Assembly (NCBI RefSeq): GCF_000741785.1
Contig: NZ_JGZP01000012.1
Span: 62,001 to 126,000, forward strand
Source of the DNA: Bifidobacterium stellenboschense
Lineage (GTDB): Bacteria; Actinomycetota; Actinomycetes; Actinomycetales; Bifidobacteriaceae
DNA: 64,000 nucleotides
Reading direction: 5' to 3'
Part shown: positions 17,901 through 25,789 of the stretch, piece by piece
Position numbering within the stretch: position 1 is the first letter of the stretch
How the letters are laid out: each line of letters begins with the position of its first letter
Translations under genes and position numbers: made by a program
The notes under the pieces: model-generated
The model's input: the letters and a program-made list of their open reading frames with translations, nothing else
Database searches by the model: none
Told to the model about the DNA's origin: nothing

Positions 17901-19925
17901 CGGCTCTCCAACGGCACGTACTACGTCAAGGAGACGAAGGCGCCGGAAGGCTACGGTCTCAACGACCGTTGGACGAAGATCATCGTCAACGGCAACGGCG
18001 TGTTCGCCGACGCGGGCACCGCCGACGACGACGTGAAGGTCCAGGTCGGACTGGGCGGCATCGTGAAATCCATGTACACGAACGTGGACGGCGTCAACGG
18101 CAACACGCTGCAGGACATGATCGTCGACCTCAAGAACGCGGACACCGCATCCATGAACGGCGAACTCGCCAAGGAGGACCAGGCCGCGGCCGACGCCAAC
18201 GCGACGAACACGACGAACACGAACGGCGACGTGCCGAACTTCCTCTACGGCGTCCACACCGGCTCCGGAGTCGACTACCGCACCGAAGGCACGTACGACG
18301 CCGACTACAACGTGGGCGGCGTACAGCTCAAGCAGGGGCAGGCGTTCAGGGAACTGAAGTCGGCGCACTACTACCACTTCATCAACACGGCGACCCCGGA
18401 GGCCAGCTGGTTCCCCGAACTGGCGAACTCGAACGGCGACACCGAGCACCTGACCTACGCGTACCGCGATCCCGACACCGCCCGCAGCTCCAGCTGGAGC
18501 GGGTTCATGGGCGGACTCAAGGACGCCGACGTGAAGGCGCACCTGTCGTACGCGGGCCTCGACTCGTCGAACGCGATCTTCGAATACGCGCAGAACACGA
18601 AGGACGGCAAGCACCTGTACGAGAACGACGCCGACTATCCGGACGCGTTCGTGACGGATGAGGGCTTCCCCGTGCTGAGCGTCACCCAGAACTACAAGGA
18701 CGCGAAGCACGGCATCACGAGCGACGGCAAGCAGAAGGTCACCGGCAGGGAACTGTCCGGCCTGTTCTCCGGCATGACCACCATCCAAGTGACCGACAAC
18801 GGCATCGCGCCGCTGAAGATCTCCAACGTGGTCGTCGATCTCAAGAACAACGCGAAGAAGGCCGGAGCGGACGGCACGCTGCCGAACCCGAAGCCCGAGG
18901 CCGAGTTCGGTTTCACGATCACGCTGAAGCCGGGCAAGGGCCTGCCGAACGTACACAACGCGTACACGTACCGCGTGTGCACGTTCACCGGCACCGATCC
19001 GACGCAGTACGCCTCCCAGCAGTGCGACGACCCCGGTTCGCACACGCTGGAGCTGAAGGCCGCCGCCGGCGCGCGGAAGGCGAAGGCCGCGGCGGCGTCC
19101 GGCGCGAAGACCGGCACGCTGACGCTCAAGGACGGCGAGATCGCCGTGTTCGACGAGCTGCCCGCATCCGCCGACTACACGATGGAGGAGACCGGCATCC
19201 CGCAGCCCTTCTACCAGAAGGAAGTGAAGGCCGAGGATGACGCCACGAAGATCGAGAACGGCGTCGCCTCCGGCGCGACCAAGGAGAAGGAGAACCGCCA
19301 CGCCCACTTCGTCAACACGTTCGGCGTGACCGCCCAGCCCGGCGTCGCCAAGAAGGTCGAAGGCGCGAAGTGGAAGAGTGCCGACGGTGACTTCCGGTTC
19401 ACGCTGACCCGTGGGTCCTCGCCGGACGCCACCACCGCCCCGGTGTACCGCTACAAGGACGCGGCCAAGGGCACGGTCGAAGCGTTGACGGACGCCGGCC
19501 TGAGCGCCTCCACCACCGGCGACATCGCGAAGAACGCGACGCAGAACGTCGACTTCCCCGAACTGGTGTTCAACCAGACCGGAACCTACGTGTTCAAGGT
19601 CGCCGAAAGCACCGAGAACAAGCCGCAGGGATGGAAGTACGACACGACGCACGTCAACGGGACCGTCAAGGCCACGGTGACGGTGACGGTCGAACAGACG
19701 CCGGGCCAGAAGCCGCAGGCGACCCTCATCTACGGCGAGGGCGCCTCCGCGAGCGGAAACCGGACCACGTTCGTGAACGCGTTCGCCTCGGTCTCCTCGC
19801 TGCCGTTCACCGGCGGCGACGCCACGGCCCGCACCTGGCTGATCGTCGGCGGCATCGCCGTGATCGCCGCCGCGCTCGCCGCCGCCCTGGTGGACCGCTA
19901 CCGCCAGCGCCAGCACCTCGCCTAA
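14946..19925 (+). CDS. Sortase-anchored surface adhesin with fibro-slime and Cna-B/SpaA-like regions
   Basis: This secreted, cell-wall-anchored protein has 1,659 residues. A signal peptide (about 1-38, ending AQA) is followed by a Ser/Thr/Gly/Ala-rich linker to about residue 115. A fibro-slime (PA14-like) region near 480-630 has the hallmark GDDDVWVYIDG and DLGGIHN. Cna-B/SpaA-type blocks follow (near 640 and 905, each with an XVTKE-like or VKETKAPEGY segment), then a pilin-like block with KVAESTENKPQGWKYD. The end is LPFTG (1619-1623), a hydrophobic helix and a basic tail. ATG 14946 has GGAAGG upstream; a GTG at 14907 does not. Isopeptide cross-links are likely. No sortase lies nearby. Confidence 0.9.
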   Translation: MLKQVRRQIILVVSLLVAVAMLVAMIPGVAQAAPATAADGTSQNQDSSAATGSTGQDASSSAPTNGGSQDSTGTSAGDGTTGGNAGTGAADGTQQNGSAPAAKSKNAPAPAAADGDTVSFSGTTHLFLNDDGQWQVDTDVTDKATLKNQLAFWQIGGDLFNGNYNDRTLIVTSTVGGTKHEYQLNYWDMQPGDYGADQNATHYYGSYTIYAHVPDDQNPVLPAQYTDNKIPILVKFKFDKPGAGADADTLKANRIDTLQPANTTVNLFDYWLQNQDSWDYNDYDVQHIENAGINNGHSLRFRRWGTNGRDSNPINAWTGTAGDPYRSKDGNGIVSDTLGADGYPTLTKDSSDKDKQGKNPESLNYLFDASGRNGKASYPDVKNLFSLKDGYYTFDSAKNFAEYDQAENSFHVYNKGAITAGNTRDENGTPMYNFFPFVKASDVFKADGKGGIEYDKDWVNRTPNTGSDGNAGVFSENVNVNHYFGMTMETKFSQKFNGHTGSDEKTPVKYEFSGDDDVWVYIDGVLVTDLGGIHNRDGFAIDFSTGKITVTKHDMGDGKDKQFEATTLKKQFKAAGVDVSNWESDTLPNNSRHTLKFFYMERGNTDSNCSLKFNLFDIPENSVKKIDQYGDPVKGAGFAFYTAYSDYTTDSGQLPFTSGVTDENGVFNLTDPTTGESRSLSSLKENNVKYIVAKETGVPDGYRRAGTDSAHIAVKSTPVPGAADKNVTYTYLESANPYDSGVQTVTGANVEVPSGDHANTVLSQDEKQNGKPVEYSLKDGYLFGVVFTKDGDAWKPITGDTEHGWKTWGSVGELINKTTVPIATIGDTGKWHMDFDELPGDIESYDFLGIHTGSDPKYLYRIEYYYTNQKPQPGGNFTGDLKKVDFSSFSYQLSSTIYVSNIENTIAVQKLGADGKPLADADTNPAVFSIYKDENVAKDAAGNPTGPADGAQPYATMKTRDLSKKNGDAVDRKSAAMFPEPGSGRRLSNGTYYVKETKAPEGYGLNDRWTKIIVNGNGVFADAGTADDDVKVQVGLGGIVKSMYTNVDGVNGNTLQDMIVDLKNADTASMNGELAKEDQAAADANATNTTNTNGDVPNFLYGVHTGSGVDYRTEGTYDADYNVGGVQLKQGQAFRELKSAHYYHFINTATPEASWFPELANSNGDTEHLTYAYRDPDTARSSSWSGFMGGLKDADVKAHLSYAGLDSSNAIFEYAQNTKDGKHLYENDADYPDAFVTDEGFPVLSVTQNYKDAKHGITSDGKQKVTGRELSGLFSGMTTIQVTDNGIAPLKISNVVVDLKNNAKKAGADGTLPNPKPEAEFGFTITLKPGKGLPNVHNAYTYRVCTFTGTDPTQYASQQCDDPGSHTLELKAAAGARKAKAAAASGAKTGTLTLKDGEIAVFDELPASADYTMEETGIPQPFYQKEVKAEDDATKIENGVASGATKEKENRHAHFVNTFGVTAQPGVAKKVEGAKWKSADGDFRFTLTRGSSPDATTAPVYRYKDAAKGTVEALTDAGLSASTTGDIAKNATQNVDFPELVFNQTGTYVFKVAESTENKPQGWKYDTTHVNGTVKATVTVTVEQTPGQKPQATLIYGEGASASGNRTTFVNAFASVSSLPFTGGDATARTWLIVGGIAVIAAALAAALVDRYRQRQHLA

Positions 19926-19940
19926 CCCGCCCGTCAAGGT

Positions 19941-19985
19941 CGCCCCCGCTGGCGGGGGCTGTCGGCGAAGCCGACTGGGGGTGGT
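19941..19985 (+). repeat. Family B intergenic repeat, probable shared terminator
   Basis: A GCCCCCGC/GCGGGGGC hairpin and a TCGGCGAAGCCGA hairpin are followed by CTGGGGGTGG. It lies between the convergent adhesin gene and the next minus-strand gene. Related copies: 13801, 36888 and 42946. Confidence 0.65.
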
Positions 19986-20032
19986 CATCGCCAATCAATC
20001 ATCGGCCCAGATCACCCCAGTCGGCTCTGCCA

Positions 20033-21145
20033 TCAGTTCGTCGTTCCGGAGGATTCGCCGCTCGTCGAACCCGACGACGTGGATCCGGAACCGGTCGACC
20101 CGGACGAGCTGGAACCGCTGGATTCGCCGCTGGTCGACCCGGACGAGCTGGAACCGGAACCAGTGGAACCGGATTCGGATCCGGTCGTGCCGTTGCCGGT
20201 CGACCCGGACGAGCTGGAACCGGAACCGGTCGACCCGGATGAGGAGCCGGTGGAACCGCTCGTGCCCGAACCGGACGTGCCGGTCGAGGAATCCGTGCCG
20301 GTCGAACCACTCGTCGTGCCCGTGTCGGTGCCGTCGGTCGTACCGTCCGTGGTGCCGTCGGTCGTGCCGTAACCGTTCTGGTCGGTCGGCTTGTCCGGCT
20401 TCGTCGGCGTCTCCTGCGTGGTCGTGCCGGTGTCCGTCGTCGTCTTGGACGTGGAGGACGGGCTCACGATGTCACGCACCACGGTGTCGGTGCCGTTGCC
20501 GTTGGTGATGAGCATGACCACGCCGGCCGTAATCGCCACGCCCAACAGGCCGCTCACCACGGAGACGATGATCGCCATGCGCTTCGGATCGATCCTGCGC
20601 TTGCCGCGCAGTTCGGCCACGTTGTAGGTGCTCGTGTTCGGCGACGGTGCTCCGAGCCCGTTCGAACCGGCGACACGTCCGATCCGCCCCTTGGGTGCGG
20701 ACGAGGCGGCCGGAGGCAGCGGCACGTCGCCGATGCCGAGTCTGCGGGTCTTCGCACCCGCGGCGCCCGCCGCGAGCACGTCAGCGCCGTTGAACCGACC
20801 GATGACGGTCTCCTCGCCGTCGTCGGTCTCATCCGTCACGGCCGCACGGTCGTCCGTCTTGCCGTCGTCAGCGCTTGCCGCATCATCCGCCTTCTCGGAT
20901 TCGGATTCGCCGGATTCCTCGGAATCCTCGCCCTTCGCGTCATCATCCGAGCCGGTGTTGCTCAGCGGGTTGACCTCCTGGAGCTTCTGTCCGGAGGCCT
21001 TGAGAATCGTGCCGTAGATGTTCGCCGCCAGCGTGGAGATCACGTAACTGGCCGCCGCGCCGATCACCGAACCCGCGATGCCGATTTTCGCCGACAACAG
21101 GAACGAGGTGACTGCGGCAAGCGATCCCGCGATGATCTGCGACAT
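20033..21145 (-). CDS. Membrane protein with Ser/Gly/Thr-rich C-terminal tail, function unknown
   Basis: I do not recognise a named family for this 370-residue product. The first 55 residues hold two hydrophobic, glycine/alanine-rich segments. An acidic Ser/Glu/Asp-rich region follows to about 130. A transmembrane helix (IIVSVVSGLLGVAITAGVVML) lies near 220, followed by about 120 residues of Ser, Gly and Thr with scattered Asp and Glu. The tail is built from near-repeats (GSGSSSSGST, GESSG) that are also repeated in DNA, so its length may vary. The tail is probably outside the cell. ATG 21145 is preferred over 21271 because the membrane-like region begins there and AAGG precedes it. Confidence 0.7.
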   Translation of the reverse strand: MSQIIAGSLAAVTSFLLSAKIGIAGSVIGAAASYVISTLAANIYGTILKASGQKLQEVNPLSNTGSDDDAKGEDSEESGESESEKADDAASADDGKTDDRAAVTDETDDGEETVIGRFNGADVLAAGAAGAKTRRLGIGDVPLPPAASSAPKGRIGRVAGSNGLGAPSPNTSTYNVAELRGKRRIDPKRMAIIVSVVSGLLGVAITAGVVMLITNGNGTDTVVRDIVSPSSTSKTTTDTGTTTQETPTKPDKPTDQNGYGTTDGTTDGTTDGTDTGTTSGSTGTDSSTGTSGSGTSGSTGSSSGSTGSGSSSSGSTGNGTTGSESGSTGSGSSSSGSTSGESSGSSSSGSTGSGSTSSGSTSGESSGTTN

Positions 21146-21328
21146 CGATATGCCTTGGAAAAACTTCTTCACGAAGATAGAACGTACCCAAACCTGCTTG
21201 GAATCGCCTGAAGCACACGCGAAAGATTCAGAATGCTTACATGTCGGCACGAATCTCCACAGGAGCGACATATCGGCGTTACATGCGTGGTCTGTCTACT
21301 GTCGTGGCGTGCTGCCGCCTGCCACCAT

Positions 21329-22264
21329 TCAATTGCGGTGCAGCGAGTGGCGCGTCGGCCTGAAGACGGACAGCAATACGGCCGTGAAGATCAGCGCGAA
21401 CCCGACCAGCGAGCTCCACGTGATCCGCTCGCCCCAGAACAGGGCGGAGAACGAGACAGCGAACAGGCTTTCCGTGCACATGATGATCGATGCCTGCGAG
21501 GCGGGTACGTGCGCGAGGCCGATGTTCTGCATGATCTGCGCGCTCATCGTCGCCCCGAGGAACAGGTAGAGGACGCTCGCCACCACCGGCGGTGCCAGCC
21601 ACGCGGTGGTCGGCGCGGGCTCGGTGAACGCTGCGCCCGCGACGAACAGCACGCCGGCCACCGCGAACTGCACGAAGGTGACGGCGATCGGGTCGAAGCG
21701 TTTCGCATATACGCCGAGGCAGGTGAGGTTGAACGAGAAGACGACGGCCGTGCCGATCGTCAGCCAGTCGCCGGCGGACAGGGACAACGTCATGCCGTTT
21801 TTGAGCGAGACGAATCCCACGCCGACGAGGCAGATCACGCCGGCCACCAGGTTGATGGCCCTCGGCCGGACGCGGGAGACGATCCACGTGGCGAACGGCG
21901 TGAGCACGCAGTAGGCGGCGGTCAGGAACGCGCTGCGCCCCGGGTCGATCGTCTGCAGCCCCGTCATCTGCGTGACCATCGTGCCCCAATAGGTGACGCC
22001 CACCACGAGCGCCGGTATGATGATCGACCGGTTGAGCGCCGGAAGGATATGCCGGTGGAACAGGGCGAGCATGCACGCGCTGGCGCCCGCCATACGCAAC
22101 GCCATCAGCCATTGCGGCGTGATCGCGGTCATCGCCACCTTGGCGAGCAGATAGCTGCCGCCCCACAGCGCCGCGCATGCGAGCAGCATGATGCGCGCCA
22201 GATTCGGCGGGAACGAGCGCGACCAGCGACTGCGCAGCGCATTGAACCGTTCGACCATCCGCAT
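21329..22264 (-). CDS. EamA-family (DMT superfamily) transporter
   Basis: This integral membrane protein of about 311 residues has ten predicted helices in two EamA repeats. The first starts at LARIMLLACAALWGGSYLLAK (the LWG motif is typical), and the second contains the AQIMQNIGLAHVPASQASIIMCTESLFAVSFSALFWGERITW block. Such proteins export small metabolites, often amino acids; the substrate cannot be read. ATG 22264 is preferred, with a GGAAAGGCGG stretch upstream; another ATG lies at 22309. Confidence 0.82.
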   Translation of the reverse strand: MRMVERFNALRSRWSRSFPPNLARIMLLACAALWGGSYLLAKVAMTAITPQWLMALRMAGASACMLALFHRHILPALNRSIIIPALVVGVTYWGTMVTQMTGLQTIDPGRSAFLTAAYCVLTPFATWIVSRVRPRAINLVAGVICLVGVGFVSLKNGMTLSLSAGDWLTIGTAVVFSFNLTCLGVYAKRFDPIAVTFVQFAVAGVLFVAGAAFTEPAPTTAWLAPPVVASVLYLFLGATMSAQIMQNIGLAHVPASQASIIMCTESLFAVSFSALFWGERITWSSLVGFALIFTAVLLSVFRPTRHSLHRN

Positions 22265-22456
22265 ACCCGTCTCGCCGCCTTTCCCTCGATTCGCGCCGAC
22301 CGTTCGCACCGGCGTCGTCCGCTCATACGATACGGCCCGCGCGGCCGTGACATGCCCATGTGTGCATGCTCACAGCGGACGTCGGCCGGGCGCGGCGGGG
22401 GAGTGGGTAAGGTGGGGTGCGGATACAACCGTCCGTTGCAACGAAAGGACACTGCC

Positions 22457-22861
22457 ATGGCAACGATCACCGCCGAAATGAAGACCTTCATCGAGAACAA
22501 TCTGGGCTGGATCTCCACCGTCTCCAAGGACGGCCAGCTCGACCTCGGCCCGAAGATGAGCCTGTTCGTGCTCGACGACAACCACATCGCCTACCACGAG
22601 CGCACCGCCGGCCAGGCCTACGAGAACCTCAAGAACGGCTCCCCGCTGGTCATCGCGTTCGCGAACCTCGCCGAGAAGAAGGGCTACCGCTTCCGCGGCA
22701 CCGTGACCCTGCACTCCGACGACGCCATCTACGAGGAGCAGGTCAAGGTCGCCGAGGAGAAGGGCACCAAGAAGCCGGCCGTCATCCCGGTGCTCGAAGT
22801 CACCGAGATCCAGAACCTCGCCTCCGGCCCCACCGCCGGCAAGACCATCGAGAAGGACTGA
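22457..22861 (+). CDS. Pyridoxamine 5'-phosphate oxidase-like (split-barrel flavin) protein
   Basis: The 134-residue product has the split beta-barrel pattern of small FMN- or F420-binding oxidoreductases: the WISTVSKDGQLDLGPKMSLFVLDDNHIAYHERT strand pair and the later KKGYRFRGTVTLH strand. It is a single domain without the C-terminal dimerisation region of true PdxH, so it is unlikely to be the B6 enzyme. The physiological substrate is unknown. The gene is monocistronic, with GAAAGGA before its ATG and a strong terminator after it. Confidence 0.82.
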   Translation: MATITAEMKTFIENNLGWISTVSKDGQLDLGPKMSLFVLDDNHIAYHERTAGQAYENLKNGSPLVIAFANLAEKKGYRFRGTVTLHSDDAIYEEQVKVAEEKGTKKPAVIPVLEVTEIQNLASGPTAGKTIEKD

Positions 22862-22894
22862 GCCTTCTGGCCCACGTTCCGTTTCCCGTTTTCG

Positions 22895-22943
22895 CAGGGC
22901 CCTGGTCCGATTGATCGCTTCCGCGCATCGGACCGGGGCCCTG
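22895..22943 (+). terminator. Intrinsic terminator after the split-barrel protein gene
   Basis: Arms of 17 bases (22895-22911 with 22927-22943, one mismatch) form a strong GC hairpin, followed by TCTCGTATT. Confidence 0.75.
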
Positions 22944-22960
22944 TCTCGTATTACGGCCGA

Positions 22961-23074
22961 TCAGGCGGGTTGGATGCTGATCCGGCCTCCGAGCGCGCGA
23001 ACCACCTTGACGATGGTCTGGAAGCTTGGATTGTCGATGCGTATCGAGCCGCTGCGATAGGAGAGGACGGATAT
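22961..23074 (-). pseudogene. C-terminal remnant of an XRE/HTH antitoxin-like gene
   Basis: The minus strand encodes about 37 residues ending at TGA 22961-22963. The segment IDNPSFQTIVKVVRALGG then RISIQPA is the recognition-helix end and tail typical of XRE/HigA-type repressors; the same NPSFxT motif occurs in the intact XRE gene at 54836-55075. No start codon or N-terminal helices are present: the frame closes at a stop (23087-23089) just beyond the homologous part. It overlaps the start of the divergent DUF2442 gene. This looks like a toxin-antitoxin or regulator gene broken by deletion. Confidence 0.65.
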
Positions 23075-23324
23075 GTCGTTTCTGGATTATCTGTGTGATG
23101 TGACCGAAGTGGTTCCGCTGGACGGATACAAATTGAGGGTCGTCTGCTCCGACGGGGCGCGGGGCGTGTTCGACATGTCGAAATACCTCGATGAAGGCGA
23201 CTTCCGTGCATTGCGGAACCAGTCGGTTTTCCGGGGTGTCCGATTGGTGGCCGGAGCCCCCACGTGGCCGAACGGCATGGACATCGCCCCCGAGCGTGTC
23301 CGCTCCGACATGATCGTCGACTGA
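23073..23324 (+). CDS. DUF2442 domain protein
   Basis: The 83-residue product matches the DUF2442 pattern: EVVPLDGYKLRVVCSDGARGVFDMSKYL, then GAPTWPNGMDIAPERV. DUF2442 proteins are often found beside HTH or DUF4160 genes in putative toxin-antitoxin pairs; their activity is not established. AGGAGAG at 23059-23065 fixes ATG 23073. The adjacent HTH gene is a truncated remnant, so this is probably a stranded partner. Confidence 0.75.
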   Translation: MSFLDYLCDVTEVVPLDGYKLRVVCSDGARGVFDMSKYLDEGDFRALRNQSVFRGVRLVAGAPTWPNGMDIAPERVRSDMIVD

Positions 23325-23364
23325 CGCGGCGAAACGGAACCGCTCGGACGCGAAACTCAGCGGG

Positions 23365-24681
23365 TCATCGTTTCCGCGAACGGATGACGATGTGGCGGCC
23401 GGCGGCGTCGGTGGTGGCGAACAGATAGGCGTCGCCGCCGTCCTTGAGCTTGAGCTTCTTCCTCAGCACGGCGACCGGGAGCGGGAAGTTGCGCGTCGCG
23501 ATGTTCGCGTGCGTGAGCCCGTCCGTGAGTTTCCTCAGCTCCTTCTTGTTCATCGTGGCGACCGCGTCGATTTCGAACGCGCGGCCGGGGAAATCCTCGA
23601 TAGGATTCCCGGAAACGAACAGGTGGCTGTCGCGTGCGACCGGAGCCACGGCGAAGCGGCGTGCGAGCAGGGCGAAGCAGCCAGCCTTCATGATCGACGC
23701 GTTCGGCTCGTACAGGTACCGCCACGAATCGGGCTCGGCGGGGTCGGCGGTGCGGCCGCCTTGTCCGGGTGCGTCACCGGCCGTCGTTTCACCGCCCGTC
23801 CTCTCAACGGTAGCGCCGGTATCGGCTGCGGTGTCGCGGCCGTCGTCGTCCGCGTCGAACTCCAACGCCCGCCCGTCGTTCACGCAGAGGACCCGCGGCG
23901 CGGCGCACGCGTCGCGGCCGATGACGAGCAGCAGCTCCTTGCATTCGTTGGCGACGGACACGATATGCACCTCATGCACGAGACCCGCGAAATCGGCGAC
24001 CGTCTTATGCCAGTCGAGCATCGGGGAGAGCTTCACCATCACGTGCGGCGCGACGGCGAGCAGCCGATTGATGAGCCCCAGCACGTCCGGCGTGCAGTCG
24101 GCAATCGCGTACGTGCGTGCGCCGTGCGCGTCGCGTCGCGCCGGATCGAGGAACGCCATCGTCGCCGCATCGTCCGGCAGCGTCGCGAGATAGACGGCCG
24201 CGTCGTCGTTCACGACGCGCGCGTGCGCGAGCCCCAGCGCGGGCAGGTTGTGCGCGGCCAGTTCGCACAGATGCTCCTGCCGCTCCACGTAGACCGCGCG
24301 GTCGAACGCGCGCGCCATGTACGAGAGATCAACGCCGAAACCGCCGGTGAAATCGATCAGCGTCGTCGGCTCGCCCGCCGCGGCGTTCCCGGCGGCCGCA
24401 TCGCCGTCACCGCCCGCGATGATCCGCCGCGCGACGTCCGCCTTGTAGCGCGCCGTCGCCTCCGACGAGCACTGCTCCATCGCCAGGTGCGGCGGGTAGA
24501 CGACGTCCTCGCACGCCGCCCAACCGGGCAGCTTCACGCGCGCCGTCCGGAATCCGGCGATCTGCTCCAGCGCGGCCGTGAGATCCACGTCCGGCCCCGG
24601 CTTCGCGTGCAGCGCGAGGTCGCGCACGTCCTCATCCCTATGCGCGCGGGCGAAGGCGCGCGTGGCATCCGAAATCAACAC
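23365..24681 (-). CDS. THUMP-like, class I SAM-dependent methyltransferase-like protein
   Basis: The product has about 438 residues. A Rossmann methyltransferase core is visible: the SAM-binding motif LIDFTGGFGVDLSYMA, an acidic VYVERQEHL strand and the FLDPARRD motif. The C-terminal part (GNPIEDFPGRAFEIDAVA, then LRKLTDGLTHANIATRNFPL and KLKLKDGG) is the THUMP-like domain seen in actinobacterial proteins of this type. A nucleic-acid substrate, perhaps tRNA, is inferred. An Asp/Gly/Thr-rich insertion sits near residues 275-310. The start is ambiguous: GTG 24681 or TTG 24678 both follow GGAGCG, and the frame stays open to 24828 without support. Confidence 0.75.
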   Translation of the reverse strand: MLISDATRAFARAHRDEDVRDLALHAKPGPDVDLTAALEQIAGFRTARVKLPGWAACEDVVYPPHLAMEQCSSEATARYKADVARRIIAGGDGDAAAGNAAAGEPTTLIDFTGGFGVDLSYMARAFDRAVYVERQEHLCELAAHNLPALGLAHARVVNDDAAVYLATLPDDAATMAFLDPARRDAHGARTYAIADCTPDVLGLINRLLAVAPHVMVKLSPMLDWHKTVADFAGLVHEVHIVSVANECKELLLVIGRDACAAPRVLCVNDGRALEFDADDDGRDTAADTGATVERTGGETTAGDAPGQGGRTADPAEPDSWRYLYEPNASIMKAGCFALLARRFAVAPVARDSHLFVSGNPIEDFPGRAFEIDAVATMNKKELRKLTDGLTHANIATRNFPLPVAVLRKKLKLKDGGDAYLFATTDAAGRHIVIRSRKR

Positions 24682-24790
24682 CGCTCCATTGTACCGGCGG
24701 TCCGGCGCGTCGCAGCGGCGGCAGCGGCGTGCATGTGGGAAGCTGGGACGTGGATGGCGGCACGGCCGCAGGCGACGGAAAGGACCGACG

Positions 24791-25636
24791 ATGATCGACG
24801 AGATCGTGATGCTCAGGCACGGACGCACGAACTACAACCTCCAACGCCGATTGCAGGGGCAGATCGACATCCCGCTCGACATCGTCGGCCAATGGCAGGC
24901 CGACCAGTCCGGCCTCGCGCTCGCCGCCCGCTACTACTGGGCGAAGGTGAGCCGCCTCGCCGACGACCCCGCGTCGATCCCGCAGCCGGGGCCCGAGGCG
25001 AGGGAACGGACCCGCACGTTCGAATACGAGGAGGCCCCCGCCGCACGCCGCCGCATGGCCGTCATCAGCTCCGACCTGTTCCGCGCCATGCAGACCGCGC
25101 ACGCCTTCGCCGACATCCTCGGCCTTCCCGTCACGCCCGACCCGCGTCTGCGCGAACGCTCCTTCGGCCAGTGGGAGGGCCTGACCCGCGACGAGGTGCG
25201 CGCGGTGGACGCCGAAGCCTACGCCTCATGGAAGCGGCATGAGGGCGGCGAGACCGCCTACGGGGTGGAAAGCCGCCGTGCCGTGGGGGAGCGCGGCGCG
25301 AAGGCCGTGCGCGACATCATCGCCGACCCCGCCTATGCGGGCGAGCGGCCAGTCACGCTGATGCTCGTCGGCCACGGCTCGTGGATCGTCGCGACGATCA
25401 GCGAACTGCTCGGACTCGACCCGGACGGCATGAACGCGGTCGGCTCGATGCGCAACGCCTGCTGGAGCCGTCTCGCCGTACGTCACACGGTCAACGGGAG
25501 GCCCGCGGCCGAGCCGATGTTCGACCTCGTCGAGCACAACCAGGGTCCCGCCGTCGCGAACCTCGGCGACTGGGAGAACGGCCCCGCCGAATTGAGGGGC
25601 CCGCACATGCCCGACTGGCAGCCGATTAACTGGTGA
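24791..25636 (+). CDS. Histidine phosphatase family protein (phosphoglycerate mutase-like)
   Basis: The 281-residue product has the phosphohistidine motif LRHGRTNYN (His about residue 9), the SSDLFRAMQTA Arg block, ERSFGQWEGLTRDE and the second His in LVGHGSW. Family members hydrolyse phosphate esters of sugars, cofactors or nucleotides; the true mutase is usually shorter and more conserved, so this is more likely a phosphatase. An insertion at about 55-80 is unusual. ATG 24791 follows AAAGGA. It is divergent from the THUMP-like gene with about 110 bases between them. Confidence 0.82.
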   Translation: MIDEIVMLRHGRTNYNLQRRLQGQIDIPLDIVGQWQADQSGLALAARYYWAKVSRLADDPASIPQPGPEARERTRTFEYEEAPAARRRMAVISSDLFRAMQTAHAFADILGLPVTPDPRLRERSFGQWEGLTRDEVRAVDAEAYASWKRHEGGETAYGVESRRAVGERGAKAVRDIIADPAYAGERPVTLMLVGHGSWIVATISELLGLDPDGMNAVGSMRNACWSRLAVRHTVNGRPAAEPMFDLVEHNQGPAVANLGDWENGPAELRGPHMPDWQPINW

Positions 25637-25659
25637 CGGCGCCGGCCGTGACGTCTCGC

Positions 25660-25676
25660 GAATTCACCGTGAATTC
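25660..25676. promoter_or_regulatory. 17-bp palindrome upstream of corA
   Basis: GAATTCAC and GTGAATTC flank one central base. It lies 46 bases before a possible -10 box (TAGACT, 25722-25727; weak -35 TTGGCG at 25697). It is operator-like, but no regulator can be named. Confidence 0.4.
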
Positions 25677-25789
25677 AACCGCAATGGCGATATCCGTTGG
25701 CGCACGTCCCGCACATGGGACTAGACTTGTCGAGGTTTTCGGGGCGGGCCCCGATCGGACGGACATGGCGAAAGGCGGGTGAAGAGACG

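Noticed and set aside
15084..19994. Frame of 1,636 codons opposite the adhesin gene
   Set aside because: The plus strand has a signal peptide, fibro-slime motif and LPXTG signal. The minus-strand product is low-complexity Val/Arg/Gly-rich and has no ribosome binding site.
19981..20832. Plus-strand frames opposite the Ser/Gly-rich protein, some Pro/Asp/Glu-rich
   Set aside because: They are reverse readings of Ser/Gly repeats. The minus-strand gene has a membrane helix and a plausible start.
24813..25606. Minus-strand frames opposite the histidine phosphatase gene
   Set aside because: The plus strand keeps both catalytic His motifs and a ribosome binding site; the minus frames are Arg-rich shadows.
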